This document shows positions 10,570 through 22,364 of a DNA stretch of 64,000 nt, one piece after another; position 1 is the first letter of the stretch; the number at the start of each line of letters is the position of its first letter. Below the pieces are notes generated by a model. The model saw nothing but the letters and a program-made list of their open reading frames with translations. It was not told where the DNA came from and searched no databases. The position numbers and the translations under genes are program-made. The DNA is taken from positions 13,684,326-13,748,325 of the forward strand of contig OY282609.1 in the NCBI GenBank assembly GCA_958298945.1, in the 5' to 3' direction. The DNA is from Atherix ibis (lineage: Eukaryota > Arthropoda > Insecta > Diptera > Athericidae).

Positions 10570-13153
10570 TTATCTAAGTCCATGTGACTATTTGTTGTTT
10601 CCTAAGATAAAAGACACTAGTAACTGTGTCATCTTGGTACTGTCAATAAAATCTGAAAAGTCGACTGTGCAAATGAACAGTCAAATGGTCCCATTACTTT
10701 TCTGTCACACTTCGTATCCAAATTCTGAGCACTTTTCCTACCTAAAATATTGGTAATATTGCCAAATAATATCTTTTATAACTTAAATTAAATATTTTTA
10801 AGAGATTCTTAAAAAAATTAATTTTTTAATAGAAAAAATACAATAGTTTTTTGAATTTTTTTTTTTAAGATGTGAATTTTTTTTTCTTTAACTTTTAATT
10901 TACTATTAATATTAATAAGGTCATGTTATTCGATATGCATCCTTCTGTAATGGAAAAATTATGTTTATTAACTTTTTATTAAAGGTTATTTTAAATAAGG
11001 TGAAAAATACTAGGTCATAAATTCACTACAGAAATTCGTTTCGAAGTTTAAAAATTTATGAGATGAAAATTACGTTGAATTGTTAATTTCAGCTAAAATG
11101 TAATAAAGTTAATTAAATTTTAATTGTGAAAAAAATAAAATCTACCAATTATAATAAAGCCAATAATAATATGTGAAACGTTCAAGTTAGCTGGTTATGC
11201 CAATTTAATAATCACCTAAACTTCGATTCAGCTTTCTTTATGGAGTCTCAGATTGTGAGTCGTTTCAACTCTTGTTCAGGTTTTTGATTATGGTTCAGGT
11301 TACAGACCATATTACTTACTATCGGTTTCGGGTTAATGTTTTGCCAGTTAAAGAATGGCTGTTGTTCGTCAGCCTAATTAAGAGCTTTGTTATGTCTTTG
11401 ACGAGTTATTTATGACGAATCAGCATTGAATGCTGGATAATCGCCGTATAATGATTTTCTTTCTTCGACATTTTGAATTATTGAAAGTAAACGAAACTCA
11501 AAGCAAATCAACAAACCAACCAAGAAAGAACAATTTAACCGATTAAGGCTTATTGCTACACAACAGCTCTACACCACAACTGATGAATACGAACTTTTTA
11601 TGAAAATAAAGAAAATGGCTCAGTAAAAAGATTCAGAAAAATATAAAATAAAATAAAAAATAATCTGTACACACTAAAAAAATAAGGCGAAATTATTTCT
11701 CTTAAATTATTCTCTTACTCGTATACAAATTTCCATCGCTAATCTTATTCATGAATTTTTAATAATATTCTTTCCTTCATGTGTTTATTATACGTTATAA
11801 AATTTATGGTTTCCTCTTTAAATTATTGTTAAAATACGAGTACAAATGGAGAAAAACCATACACGTCTCATATATGAGACACGCTTGTAAGTGTCTAGAA
11901 AGAAAAAAATTCTCTTCCACTTCTTTTTGGTTCGTGTGGCTTTGGGATGTGGGGAGAATCGAAATAAAACTAAAAGAACTGCTCATTTAGCAATAATTTC
12001 GTGATAATATAATTCCATTTCGAGTTTGTATACATTTTTAACTGAATAGTTTTTAACTTTTATTATATTATCTTGTCATTAAATTCATATTAAATTGAAG
12101 CGGAAGCCATTAATTATCATATTACGAATGCTAATCTCTCTCACCCCCCCCCCCTTTTCCCCTCTTAACACTGCCTATTACGTGTTCGGTAATTTGTCTG
12201 AGATGAAAAATGTAAATAATTTTGAAAGTTTTTCAATTTTCATTCGATAATTTTATGGGTTTTTTCTTATATCAAATTTTGCGAAAATAAAATTTTATGC
12301 TCATTATGAAAATTAGATGTTATTTGGCATAAATTTTTATGGAAAATTCTGATAGTAAAAATATTTTTTTTTTATAATGTATTTTTTTATTATTTGTTTG
12401 CATTTAAGGTCTTTGAGACAAGACTTTGAGATCAATGGTAAGCGCCACCATAATGAGACCACTTAAACACTTCATGTCTCGTATCAGTTGGCATTGTAAG
12501 TCTTCTTATTGAAACAGGTCGATAGTCGATAGTCAAAAGGTTTTGTTGGATCCCGGACCTTCATAATAGAAGCAGTCTTATTCAAAAAAAATTCAGGGTT
12601 AACTAGTAAGTAGTAGAATATGAAAAGATTGTGGAGTAGACTGGGTTTTCGGTATTTGAAAAAGAAATCTTTCAATGTTAGTGCAATCTTTTTGTCAAAG
12701 TCTGACTATTGATATTAAGATAAATTTTATTAGGAGGCAGGATAAATTGGAGACTTTATTGTGTGTAGAATTATGGAGAGCCAAAATAATCTGGATACCG
12801 AAACAACTCAACGTTCCTTTTGCAAAATAAATAGCGATAAATGGCATTGAGCATTAGATCATTTGACGATCTAATAATTTCTTCGGGGGCTGAATTCATC
12901 CAACAGTTCTGAGTAGTTTCCTTTAGCTTTCCGTTACTTCTAGATTATCCACCATCTGTTCATTGACATCAAAACCGCCTATAAGAGCTTTTCACATACA
13001 TAAGAGAGTTCTTTATCTCAAAAAAAAAATTGATTAGACTGACTAGGCTGATCATGGCAAGTGTGAGAGGATGAATAAAAGCAGCCGGATCATGTTTAGG
13101 GTCATTTAATGTCCCGACAGTGGTTACCCGACATTTTATCCACCCTGATGCTA
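10570..13153. other. AT-rich intergenic DNA, no gene seen
   Basis: A C-run (12 bases) lies near 12145-12157, with several long A/T tracts. Open frames are short and resemble nothing known. The TA at 13152-13153 is the left target duplication of the next mariner. Confidence 0.55.
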
Positions 13154-14419
13154 CGAGGGTCGTTCAATAAGTCCTAAGAAAATCCGAGAAATTGCGCTCG
13201 TAGTGTCGGTAAAGATTTTTTTTTGTAAGTAGCATTTCAGCTCGATCCATAGCGTAGGTCAATTTCTGTCGTCGATTAAAGTTAACGACATTTATTTGTG
13301 CATAACAATGGAAAAAAGCGAGTTTAGGGCTGTCATCAAACATCTCCATTTGAAAGGCTTTAGCCCGAAAGAAATCAAGGTCGAGTTGGATGCAGTTCAT
13401 GGCATATCTGCACCTGTGTTTGCGACGGCTTACAATTGGGTGAATGAATTTAAACGTGGCCGTTCATCCACAAAAGATGAACATCGTTCAGGACGCCCAG
13501 TTGAGGTGTCTACTCCTGAAATCATCGACAAAATCCACGATCTGATTTTGAACGATCGGCGAATTAAAGTGCGCGAATTAGTTGAGGCCACGGGCATATC
13601 ACAAGGTACAGTCGCTTCAATTTTGCATGAAAAATTGTCTGTGAAAAAAATTTCGCCAAGATGGGTGCCGCGTTTGCTCTCAGAGGAGAATAAGCGCAAT
13701 CGTGTAGTGGACTCTGAGGCTATGTTGGCACTCTTTCATCGCAATCCTGCCGAATTCCTTCGTCGATATGTCACTATGGACGAAACCTGGATACACTCCT
13801 ACACTCCAGAAACGAAGAGACAGTCATCACAGTGGATTTTTAAGGGTGAACGGGCTCCGAAGAAGGCAAAAACTGTGCCATCGGCCGGCAAGTTGATGGC
13901 CACGGTCTTTTGGGATTCGCAGGGCATCATTTATATCAACTAGTTGGAAAAAGGAAAAACAATAACAGGAGCGTATTACGTGTCGTTATTGCAACGGTTG
14001 AGCGAGGAAATCAAAGAGAAACGCCCCCACCTGAAGAAGAAAAAAATCCTCTTGCATCAGGACAATGCGCGTGTGCACACCTGCGCTGTTTCCATGGCCA
14101 AAATTGTGGAATTGAGAATGGAATTGTTGCAGCATCCCGCTTATTCACCAGATTTGGCCCCGAGTGACTATTTTCTTTTCCCCAATCTGAAGAAATGGTT
14201 TGGCGGACGACGGTTCACTTCCAACGAGGACGTCATTGCTCAAACGGATGAGTATTTTGCAGAACTTCCGAAATCCTATTTTTTGGACGGGATAAAAATT
14301 TTGGAAAACGGTTGGAAAAGTGTATAGAGCTAAAAAGAGATTATATTGAAAAATAAAATTTTTTTTTTTAAAAACCGTTTTTTTCCATCTTTTTCTAAGG
14401 ACTTATTGAACGACTCTCG
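13154..14419 (+). mobile_element. mariner element, type A, copy 2 (full length)
   Basis: This is a 1266-bp element flanked by TA at 13152-13153 and 14420-14421. The left end begins CGAGGGTCGTTCAATAAGT. The right end, in reverse complement, begins CGAGAGTCGTTCAATAAGT. It carries a single transposase reading frame interrupted once. It is the most complete plus-strand type A copy and the reference against which the other two were compared. Confidence 0.95.
13308..14327 (+). pseudogene. mariner type A transposase, one stop and a 3' frameshift
   Basis: The start is the ATG at 13308 (MEKSEFRAVIKHLHL). The upstream TTG in the same frame is not expected to be used. Domains in order: a helix-turn-helix of the HTH_48 type, a linker with RSGRPVEVSTPE, a second helix-turn-helix (IKVRELVEATGISQGTV), WVPRLLSEENK, then the DD34D catalytic core with MDETWIH, HQDNARVH and SPDLAPSDYF, all three aspartates present. 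A TAG at 13941-13943 replaces the tyrosine of the DYLEKGKT motif. One A is missing in the run near 14308, so the end reads ENGWKSV instead of EKRLEKCIEL. Confidence 0.9.
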
Positions 14420-14429
14420 TAGAAAAATT

Positions 14430-14671
14430 GACTCGGTAATCAACGATAAGCATGACTATCGCATCGAAACCACTGCAGTATAAGACACAAGTCTTTCCAG
14501 TTGCCATGTATTCTTTCGAAACTTCAATTCTTATAAGGAGGTTCCTTACCCTACATGAGCATGGACTACTCCGGAGGCTATTTAATGACCAGATTCTTAG
14601 GCGTTACTCCAACCACCCGGTTAGGAATAAAATGAAGCTCATTCTACGGTGGAGTGGACACAAAATCCATA
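14430..14671 (+). other. unassigned remnant split by the pogo-like insertion, left part
   Basis: An open frame (14452 onward) includes YKTQVFPVAMYSFET, which recalls the QVFPVAMYGCETW string common near the C-terminus of LINE reverse transcriptases. The match is short and the rest is not recognisable. The sequence continues right of the pogo-like element at 17794-17995. I cannot assign a function. Confidence 0.35.
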
Positions 14672-14673
14672 TA

Positions 14674-14697
14674 GGATCAGTGTGGGTAAATGTAAAC
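14674..14697. repeat. left terminal inverted repeat of the pogo-like element
   Basis: It begins GGATCAGTGTGGG and continues into TAAATGTAAAC. It pairs with 17768-17791 with a single mismatch at the third base. A second GGGTAAATGTAAAC follows immediately (14699-14712). Confidence 0.95.
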
Positions 14698-15056
14698 AGG
14701 GGTAAATGTAAACAAGCATCAAAAATCCAGTAAAAAACCGTTTCTTTGGCTGGTATTTTTCCATTCACTGCTGAGGCATTCATGTTCTATCGTGTACAGC
14801 AATGTACAGTTGGCTATGTATAAAATTCAGTCGGCAAAAAATATTTTCGTGAGTAGTTCATTTTTTAATTGTATATCAAAGTGCTAGTGAAAAAAAAACT
14901 AAGTTTTTTTGAAAAAGTATAGCGGGTAAGTCATTGTTTTAAAATGTTATAAGATAACAAATAATGTAAGTTTCATTAATATTAAAGTTCAGAATTATTA
15001 TTCTTGTGAATTCCTATTTTTTTTTCATGTTTTCTTTTACCCCACGAATTTTTGTG

Positions 15057-15100
15057 GTATGGGGTAAATGTAAACATGTTGTAGGTGGTAAATGTAAACT
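15057..15100. repeat. subterminal repeats of the pogo-like element, left
   Basis: Two further copies of the terminal motif occur here: GGGGTAAATGTAAACATG and, shortly after, GGTGGTAAATGTAAAC. They lie between the left end and the transposase start. Repeated subterminal copies of the terminal motif are typical of transposase-binding sites in some DNA transposons. Binding here is inferred. Confidence 0.75.
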
Positions 15101-15171
15101 TAAATAATGGAGAAAAATAGGTAGTAATATATCGTGGTTTATTATTTTTTTATCATTTTTTAGTCTCCAAT

Positions 15172-17330
15172 ATGCCAAGAAACTATTTAAAAAAAAAACC
15201 AATGCTTGCATACACTGTACATGATGTTGCAAATGCAGTTATAGATGTACAAAACAAAAATCTGACCTACAAAGAGGCACAGGAAAAACATGGGGTCCCA
15301 ATTTCCGTAATTTATAATAGGATAGGTGGAAGAAAGACTTCCATTGAAAAACTTGGGCAAGGACGTTCAAATGTTTTTAGTGTAGGCGTGGAGAAAAAAA
15401 TTGTGAAATGCCTGCTTCAAAGGTCTGCCAGTGGTTATCAATGTGATAAGGAGGAAATGCGCATTTTAATATCGGAGTACGTACATAATAACAACATTAA
15501 AACGCCATTCACTGATGGCAAACCTGGCGAGCAATGGTATAGAAATTTTATGAAAAGAAATCCTGAGCTTTCTCTTAAAAAACCAGAGCTGCTGCAAAAA
15601 TGCAGAAAAAATGCTAGGAAGCCAGACATTATTTATGACTTTTATCATAAACTAAATACGCTGGTATTAAAATTTGATTTGGATGGCACAAAAGCAAATT
15701 TCGTATTTAATGCAGATGAAAGCGGATTTTGTAGTGACCCAAGCCGTCTTAGAGCAATTGGAGGAAAAGGAACGCCATTATGTCGATTAACAGGTGGCGC
15801 TGGACGTGAGTCGACCACAGTTTTGGCATGTGTTTCTGCTGATGGTTACACTTTGCCCCCTTTGATTATTTTCAAAGGTGCTGCGGTACAAGCAAGGTGG
15901 ACAAATTCTGAAGCTTTTCCCGGCACACTATATGGTGCTTCCAAGAATGGTTGGATGGAAGAACCACAGTTTTTTCACTGGTTTGAAAATGGATTCATTA
16001 ACCATGTTTTGAAATTAAGAACAATATGTAATCTTCCGGACCAAGCTGCATTACTTTTGTATGACGGGCATTCAAGTCATATCAGTGTCCGTATAGTCGA
16101 GATAGCAATAAAGTTTAACGTTCAGCTTCTGCGATTTCCAAGTCATTTAACGGATAAGCTTCAGCCATTAGACAAGGCAGTATTTGGTCCAGTTAAGATG
16201 GCATGGGAGAAAAAGCTGGTCAGGCACGGAAAAGAAATGCTTGGTAAAGGAATGTTTAACTTATCCAAATTTCAATTCACTAAACTGCTTGGAGAAGTGT
16301 GGGAAACCGCAATGGTTCCACAGAATATTATATCGGGGTTTGAGTCAACAGGAGTTTTTCCAGTAAATCCATCAAAATTCCCTGAAACAGATTTTAATCA
16401 GCTCGAACTTAAATTATATAAAGCAGGGTTATCATCATTAACGAACACGGAAAGCAATCAAATGGACGCAACAACATCATTTACAGAAATTGCAGTGGGC
16501 ACTGATAACAACACCTCCGCCATTTCAGTCGGGCCTACTCTACAAACAGCAGACACAAGCGAGCAGTCACTGCAACCGTCAACCTCTAAATGTAACTCCC
16601 TTTTTTTAGAATTTTCGATAAATGCATTCATTAGCTAATGTTTTATTTTTCAGCTCATTCAGAATTGGTGGATTTATTTGCAATCCCTTCAAATCCTTCT
16701 TCCCCAGCAATGATGCCAAAAAAAGTGACTCCCCGCTTAAAGCAATTGCAATATGGTGAAATTTTGACAAGTGATCAGGTTCTGGAGCGTTTGAAAGAAG
16801 CCGAGAGAACAAGAGAGGAAAAAAACAAACCAAAAAAAATAAAAATAAAACAAGAAAAACAAAAAAATGTGAAAAAGAAAATGAAAAAACTTTTGGTTTC
16901 TTCATCATCTGAATCAGATGCGGAAAATATTGGTGCAGCCGATGAATATGAAGAAAATGAAAATATTAACGGTTGGTTTGAACCAGATGAGCCTGAACTA
17001 GTGGATATGATCGAGATCAATGAAATCACCGAACTTGCTGTGGGAGCATTCATTCTAGTAAATTTTAAGGGTGGAAAACGAAATGCCTCATTATTTAAAT
17101 ACGTATGTCGGGTAGAACAGGTGGATACTGCAGAAAGAGAATTTCAAGTCCAGGGTTTCCTTTCCTTATTTGCAACTAAAAAAGAATTTAAAGAAATACA
17201 GTATGATTTAAGTTTCATTAACGTTAGTCAAATCGTTGCTAAACTGCCAGTACCAACACAAATATTGGAAGATGATGGTTCTATAAAATTTGTTTTTAAT
17301 AATGCAGTTCCAGTGCAGGAAAAAAACTGA
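15172..17330 (+). CDS. pogo-like transposase (DDE_1), two exons
   Basis: The product is a cut-and-paste transposase, predicted nuclear. Exon 1 is 15172-16591 and exon 2 is 16654-17330. The intron 16592-16653 (62 bp) has a GTAACT donor, a CTAAT branch-like site and a TTTTTCAG acceptor, and joining keeps the frame (K473, then a split serine codon). The product is about 698 residues. Residues 10-50 form a Psq-type helix-turn-helix, about 75-130 a CENP-B-like DNA-binding region, and 170-400 the DDE_1 core with D182 (NADESG), D298 (LLYDGHSSH) and D334 (LQPLDKAVF), a DD35D triad. Exon 2 adds a lysine-rich, probably coiled segment, an acidic patch, and at about 600-675 a small beta domain (GAFILVNF...IVAKLPVP) resembling the SH3/tudor-like tails of related insect transposases. 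Without splicing the frame stops at 16636-16638. A polyadenylation signal AATAAA follows at 17369. Confidence 0.9.
16592..16653 (+). other. intron of the pogo-like transposase gene
   Basis: The 62-bp intron begins GTAACT, has a T-rich tract, CTAAT near 16634 and ends TTTTTCAG. Its removal fuses two open frames that lie in different phases (exon 1 has 1420 bases, leaving one base that completes a codon with the first two bases of exon 2). It also removes the TAA at 16636. The size is typical of short insect introns. It is inferred from sequence and not from transcripts. Confidence 0.8.
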
Positions 17331-17427
17331 TTAAAATATCATTTAAAATGTAACACAAGAACCAAGTTAATAAAACATTCAAAACCATATCATTTTCTGT
17401 TCTTTCTATTTATAAAAAACCGAATAT

Positions 17428-17605
17428 TGGGGTAAATGTAAACATAACGTTAATGCCTCCATTTCAAGCTAAAATATAATGTTAAGCCATTTGTTTAAAT
17501 TTGCATTCATCAAATTTTGTTATATTCTCATAGAAGCTGAGATCTTTGTTTTCTTTTACCCCCCAAAAAAAAGAATTTTTTTTTTTTTATGTGGTAAAAG
17601 TAAAC
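17428..17605. repeat. subterminal repeats of the pogo-like element, right
   Basis: GGGGTAAATGTAAACAT lies at about 17430 and the variant GTGGTAAAAGTAAACACC at about 17591. Both are in the same orientation as the left terminal motif. A CTTTTACCCC string near 17553 mirrors one at about 15035. Confidence 0.7.
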
Positions 17606-17767
17606 ACCCTAAATCTAAATTTTAGAATAATATTTTTTTAATAATATCGCTGTTTTATTATTAAAAATTTCTTTACTTGCAATTAACTATTAATGATTTT
17701 TTTCTCGACTTAGTACTTTTTTTTTAATCAATCGTAGAATTTACGATTGTGGAAAAAAATCAAATTA

Positions 17768-17791
17768 GTTTACATTTACCCACACTGACCC
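17768..17791. repeat. right terminal inverted repeat of the pogo-like element
   Basis: This is the reverse complement of 14674-14697 except for one base, and is followed by TA at 17792-17793. Confidence 0.95.
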
Positions 17792-17793
17792 TA

Positions 17794-20427
17794 GATGAGA
17801 AAGATCCTACCTGAAAAGTATACAATGAAACCATTTATGATCCCAGAAGATACCTTCGGTGGAAGAGCGGCATTGTCCAGAACTATAAAATCATACTGGA
17901 ATGTTGAACTAGAAGATCGCGGCACGAAGCCGAAATGTCTGGTGTTCTTTGATTCAGAAGGTGTAGGACCCAACTTCCTGTTGTCGCGCCGTTGATGATG
18001 GAAATAATTTATTTTAAAATATTATAAAAAGGATAATAGAGTAAACAAAAGTTATTTAAATAAAGTTTATGCGGGATTTGTACATAGTAGACAGGATAGA
18101 GCCCAGCAGGAAAGTGGTTAATCACTCCTTTGATCATTCTGGAATACAGAAACGTCCCATTCACTAAGGCGATTAATCACTACCTGGATTACATCCTTAT
18201 ACATTTACAATTTTTTTTATTTCACTATAAAAAGTCAGTCCTTTTTTAGTTAATTTCTTCTTTTTTTTGAGAAAGCAAAATTGAAATAAAATATTTTTAA
18301 ATTAATTTGTCATTCTATTATTGGCATATTCATTAAATTAATAATAAACTTATAAACTAGTTAATTAAAATTGCATATAAATTATCCGAAAAAAAATAAC
18401 TATTTGCATGTAACTTTTTTTATTTTGAAAATGAGAGCACCAAAAATTTATTGCCAAGTCAGATAACAAGCCATTAAATGCTCACTCGAACACGATACTT
18501 TCGAATAAATAACATCCTTGAAAGCTTTCTTTAAATTTATTATTATTATATTTTTGTTGCTGTTGTTGTTTTTTGTGTTTTACTTTTCAACAATAAACTG
18601 CATTCAAAAAGTTCTTAGCATTAATCTCACCAACGAAATAAATCGCAATAAAAGTTTATAAAGAACAATTTACAACCGAATGTCGACAGACACCCAGAAT
18701 TGTATGCCAAACCAGAATGAAGCTTTATTTTTGTCGTATTTTATGAGTATTCTTCTGTAGTATTGGAATTTCATTCTATTCTAGTATGAAACTTTTTAAT
18801 ATATTATATATTTGGCAATGAAAAAATCTATAAAAAAAAAAATTATTTTTCTAGTTTATTGTTTATAGCGAAAAAAATTTTCTGTAGTCAGTCGTCATAC
18901 ACACACTGTTCTAGATGCTTGTATTCCTTGGCCTAAACAAACTGTGGCATACTTTGTTTTTCTATGCTATTCGCTAAAATTCTATTGCTATAATAAATCA
19001 ATTTAAACGTTATTTATTATTTTACTAAGTATTCGAATTTTTAGCCCACATGGTGTCGATAAATAAAAATCGCAAAAAAGTCTCATGCAGAGTTGCATAC
19101 GGAAAATTATGCCCCCAAGTAACCAGGTTGACAGTGAAAATTTTCCATTTCTCTACTGAAAGTTCATTTTTGAATAAACTTTTATAAAAATTATTTTAAA
19201 TAAAGTGAATATATTTTTGGGGGTATTCTTTGTGTGGGGTAGAAATATCCTAATTTTTGCCTGTCCATTAGTCATCACAGAATTATTCAAAAAGCAAAAT
19301 GAAGAGTTTTTTTTTTAACAATTAATTTTTTATACAATGTTCATCTATAAAAATATTTAAAAACATATTTGTACTATTACTAATAATTTGGAGAATATTA
19401 GAACGACAGTAAAACATTTGATGCAATGATATAAAAGATGAGAATATAGTTTAAAAAGCAAAAAAATCTACAATAGTACGAGCCATACAAGGATCAAGGA
19501 TCCGGACGTGGCCACATGTTCTCCCTTTTCGTGTCTGAATATTACGTGTTTTTCCGGCTTCATACTTTCTATTTAGCACGTTCCCATTTTTCCATCATAT
19601 AAATTATATTCAAAGTTTATGAAGAAAATATGGCAGATTTTTTTTTTTCAGTTTGGTTCGAAAAATAAAATTTATAATGGAAACATTGAGCAAAATATGT
19701 GTAGAACCAGATGAAATGTGGAAAAATTTGTTATAAACTGGAAATGGGGAAAATGTTGAAGTGGAGATGATGGTTGTTGGAAAAATTGGAATAGAATAAA
19801 GAAAACCGACAAACAATGCTTGGACGATTTTGTAAAAATGAGGAAACGCCATATAAAAAGCTGATGGGGGTGATGGTAGCTTTAGTCCCTGAATTGAATA
19901 GTATGAACTTAAGAGTTGGTTGATGTTTCTGAAAGCTTCACAGAAGGGAGTGGGTATACTCGTATATATATATGTTGTGCAAACATGGCAAACACACAAC
20001 AAACCTATTTATCAAAATGATAAATGGCCACCAAATAAATCAAACAAGACGTTAAAATTACACTTTCTAATGGTTGGTATGTTCTGCGATTTTGTTGTAC
20101 TAAAACCGAAATTGGCCAACAGGGTTGAATGAAAATATATAAAGTAGCTGTTATACACGCGATTTTTTACTATTGGTGGCGTGGAGGGACTAACTGGCGA
20201 AAAGGATAAATTTATATAAAAAATTACAAACTAGTTTTAGAAAAGCTAAAGTACAGAATTTTTGGAATTGAAAAATCGAAATTATTTGGAGAGGGTTTTT
20301 AATTTTTTAGCAGGATTCGAGTATAGACTTTAATGCAGAAATCGGATGAAGGTGATCCGAATGTGTAACTAGCAGTAATCGAGCCTTAAATAGGTGCGTC
20401 CTAGTCCCAGCACTGCAAAATCTTATA
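17794..20427. other. AT-rich intergenic DNA with the right part of the split remnant
   Basis: Positions 17795-17995 hold a 66-codon open frame (GGRAALSRTIKSYWNVELED) that I do not recognise. It is the right half of the locus interrupted by the pogo-like element. The remainder is AT-rich with short open frames only, and nothing else could be supported. Confidence 0.5.
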
Positions 20428-21366
20428 ACAGGTTTATAAGGTTGACATCTAGATGGCGCCTCTTGCAAAAATCTACTTAATTATCATAAACCACCATCCT
20501 TCAAATGATTCCTGTCAAAATTTGACAGCAATCGGTCATTTGGTTCGTGAGATATAGCATTTTGAGTGGAGCAACTTTTATTATTGAAAAAAAAATGGAT
20601 AAAGACGAATTTCGTGTATTGATAAAGCATTGCTTTTTGATGAAAAAAAATACAGTGGAAACCAAAGCATGGTTTGACAAACGTTTTCCGGACTCTGCTC
20701 CAGCTATTTCAACTGTGGCATATTGGTTTCGTCAATGCAAAGTGGGTGCCGCGTGAGCTCACTGTGGACCAAAAACAACAACGTGTTGATGATTCTGAGC
20801 AGTGTTTGGAGCTGTTCAAGCGCAATAAACCCGAATTTTTGCGTCGATATGTGACAATGGATGAAACATGGCTCCGTCACTATACTCCAGAGTCCAATCG
20901 GCAGTCGGCAAAGTGGAGAGCGAGCGACGAACCGAATCCAAAGCGTGGAAAGACGCAACAGTCGGCTTGCAAGGTGATGGCGTCTGTATTTTGGGATGCG
21001 CATGGTATAATATTCATTGATTGAAGAAATCGCTAAGAAACGGCATCATTTGAAGAAGAAAAAAGTGTTGTTTCACCAAGACAATGCACCGTGTCACAAG
21101 TCGATGAAAACGATGGTCAAACTCAATGAATTAGGCTACGAATTGCTTCCCCATCCACCGTATTCTCAGACCTCAAGAGAATGCTCGCTGGCAAGAAATT
21201 TAAGACCGATGATGAAAGAGTACTATAAAAATGGTATCGAAAAGTTGGAAGATCGCTATAATCGCTGTATCGCCCTCGAAGGAAACTATGTTGAATAATA
21301 AAAATGAATTTTGCAAAAAAAAAATATTTTTACTGTGTTTCCTTATAAACTTTTCAACCGAACTGT
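20428..21366 (+). mobile_element. mariner element, irritans subfamily, internally deleted
   Basis: This 939-bp remnant is flanked by TA at 20426-20427 and 21367-21368. In reverse complement the right end begins ACAGTTCGGTTGAAAAGT. The left end begins ACAGGTTTATAAGG and appears shortened. The encoded protein matches the irritans (Himar-like) lineage in its recognisable blocks. Three coding segments have been lost, so it is a deletion derivative well below the roughly 1.3 kb of complete members. Confidence 0.85.
20595..21298 (+). pseudogene. irritans-type mariner transposase, three internal deletions
   Basis: The start is ATG 20595 (MDKDEFRVLIKHCFL). The helix-turn-helix region reaches WFRQCK, then a deletion jumps to WVPRELTVDQKQQRVDDSE. 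The core continues with MDETWLRHYTPESNRQSA, GKTQQSACKVMASVFWDAHG and IIFID. A second deletion removes the LEKGKTINSDYY segment, after which HHLKKKKVLFHQDNAPCHKS follows in another frame. A third removes the stretch with the last catalytic aspartate (PPYSPDLAPSD), leaving PPYSQT joined to the tail that ends RYNRCIALEGNYVE. It is not functional. Confidence 0.88.
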
Positions 21367-22326
21367 TACATTTAAAAGCTTATTTTTTCTGATTAGGAAA
21401 AAATGAAAAAATTTGAACTTATAACACTAATAATATGGTTTTGAGATCAAATGAGTTTAGAAGTATTTGTTTCATAAAAGAAAAAATTCCCTTAAAAAAT
21501 GATGGTTCCAATTTTTTTAGTGTTGCCCAAAAAAACCCTTTTAAAATATTTCTAAAACGATTCTTCAGAAAATAATTTTTTTGTTTGTTGAAAAGATACA
21601 GTTAGACCCCATTTAAAATGCATTATCAAAAATAAAAATGCTTACCTTTTTTCCTATTTAATAGGTCCTATTTTTTGGCGTGTTCAATTATGTCATATTT
21701 TTATTATATGTGTAGGGTGAAATTTTGGTGTCATGTTGCAAAATTATATTTTACCTCCCTAAGCGTTTTGTTGCAAACTACAAAAACCAAACTGAAGTAG
21801 AAAAATCACAAGGATTAGAAAAATAATTTTCAAGGAAAGGATTCGAATTTTTTTGCTATTTATTAAATCAAACCAATTTTGCTTTGTTTTTTTTTTCATT
21901 ACGAATATAATTCTCTTCCAGAAATGTACATTTTCTCTCCTCTTCTTATTTAATATTAATTAATTAAATTTAACTTTTTGCAATTTTGATAATTTAATAG
22001 ATTTTACACACTAAATCTGATTTGAATATTCTCCTTTTGTTAATTATTTAAATAATATTTTCAATTTTTATTTTTATTTAACATTTTATTTATTTGTTTT
22101 ACTTTTATTATAATAATTACATAAATTACACAATTATCACGAGCTTTTTTATTTATTTATTTATACATACACATATATTCATGTATAGATGCATATTTAT
22201 TAATTTTTTTTTTCTTTGTAAATTTATTATTTTAAATTTCAACAAAAAATAATGTTAAATTAATAATAATAACGAGAGTAAAAATAAAAGATTCTTTGAC
22301 GATTCTATGTACTTTTTCGATTTTTC

Positions 22327-22364
<38 letters not shown>

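Larger units (their letters stand above)
14674..17791 (+). mobile_element. pogo-like DNA transposon, complete
   Basis: This 3118-bp element is flanked by TA at 14672-14673 and 17792-17793. Its 24-bp terminal inverted repeats (14674-14697 and 17768-17791) differ at one base; the shared core is TCAGTGTGGGTAAATGTAAAC minus its last base. Inside the ends, the motif GGGTAAATGTAAAC or close variants recurs several times. The single gene encodes a DDE_1 transposase of the pogo/Tigger/jerky type. Removing the element and one TA restores a continuous flank. Intact ends, an intact duplication and an open gene point to a young insertion. Confidence 0.95.

Noticed and set aside
9616..10587. Several long plus-strand frames opposite the R1-clade copy
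   Set aside because: They are shadows of the GC-richer antisense LINE coding sequence; the minus-strand frame carries the RT motifs.
16638..17330. Independent second gene in the pogo-like element
   Set aside because: It lacks its own plausible start context and joins in frame to exon 1 through a canonical 62-bp intron, so it is treated as exon 2.
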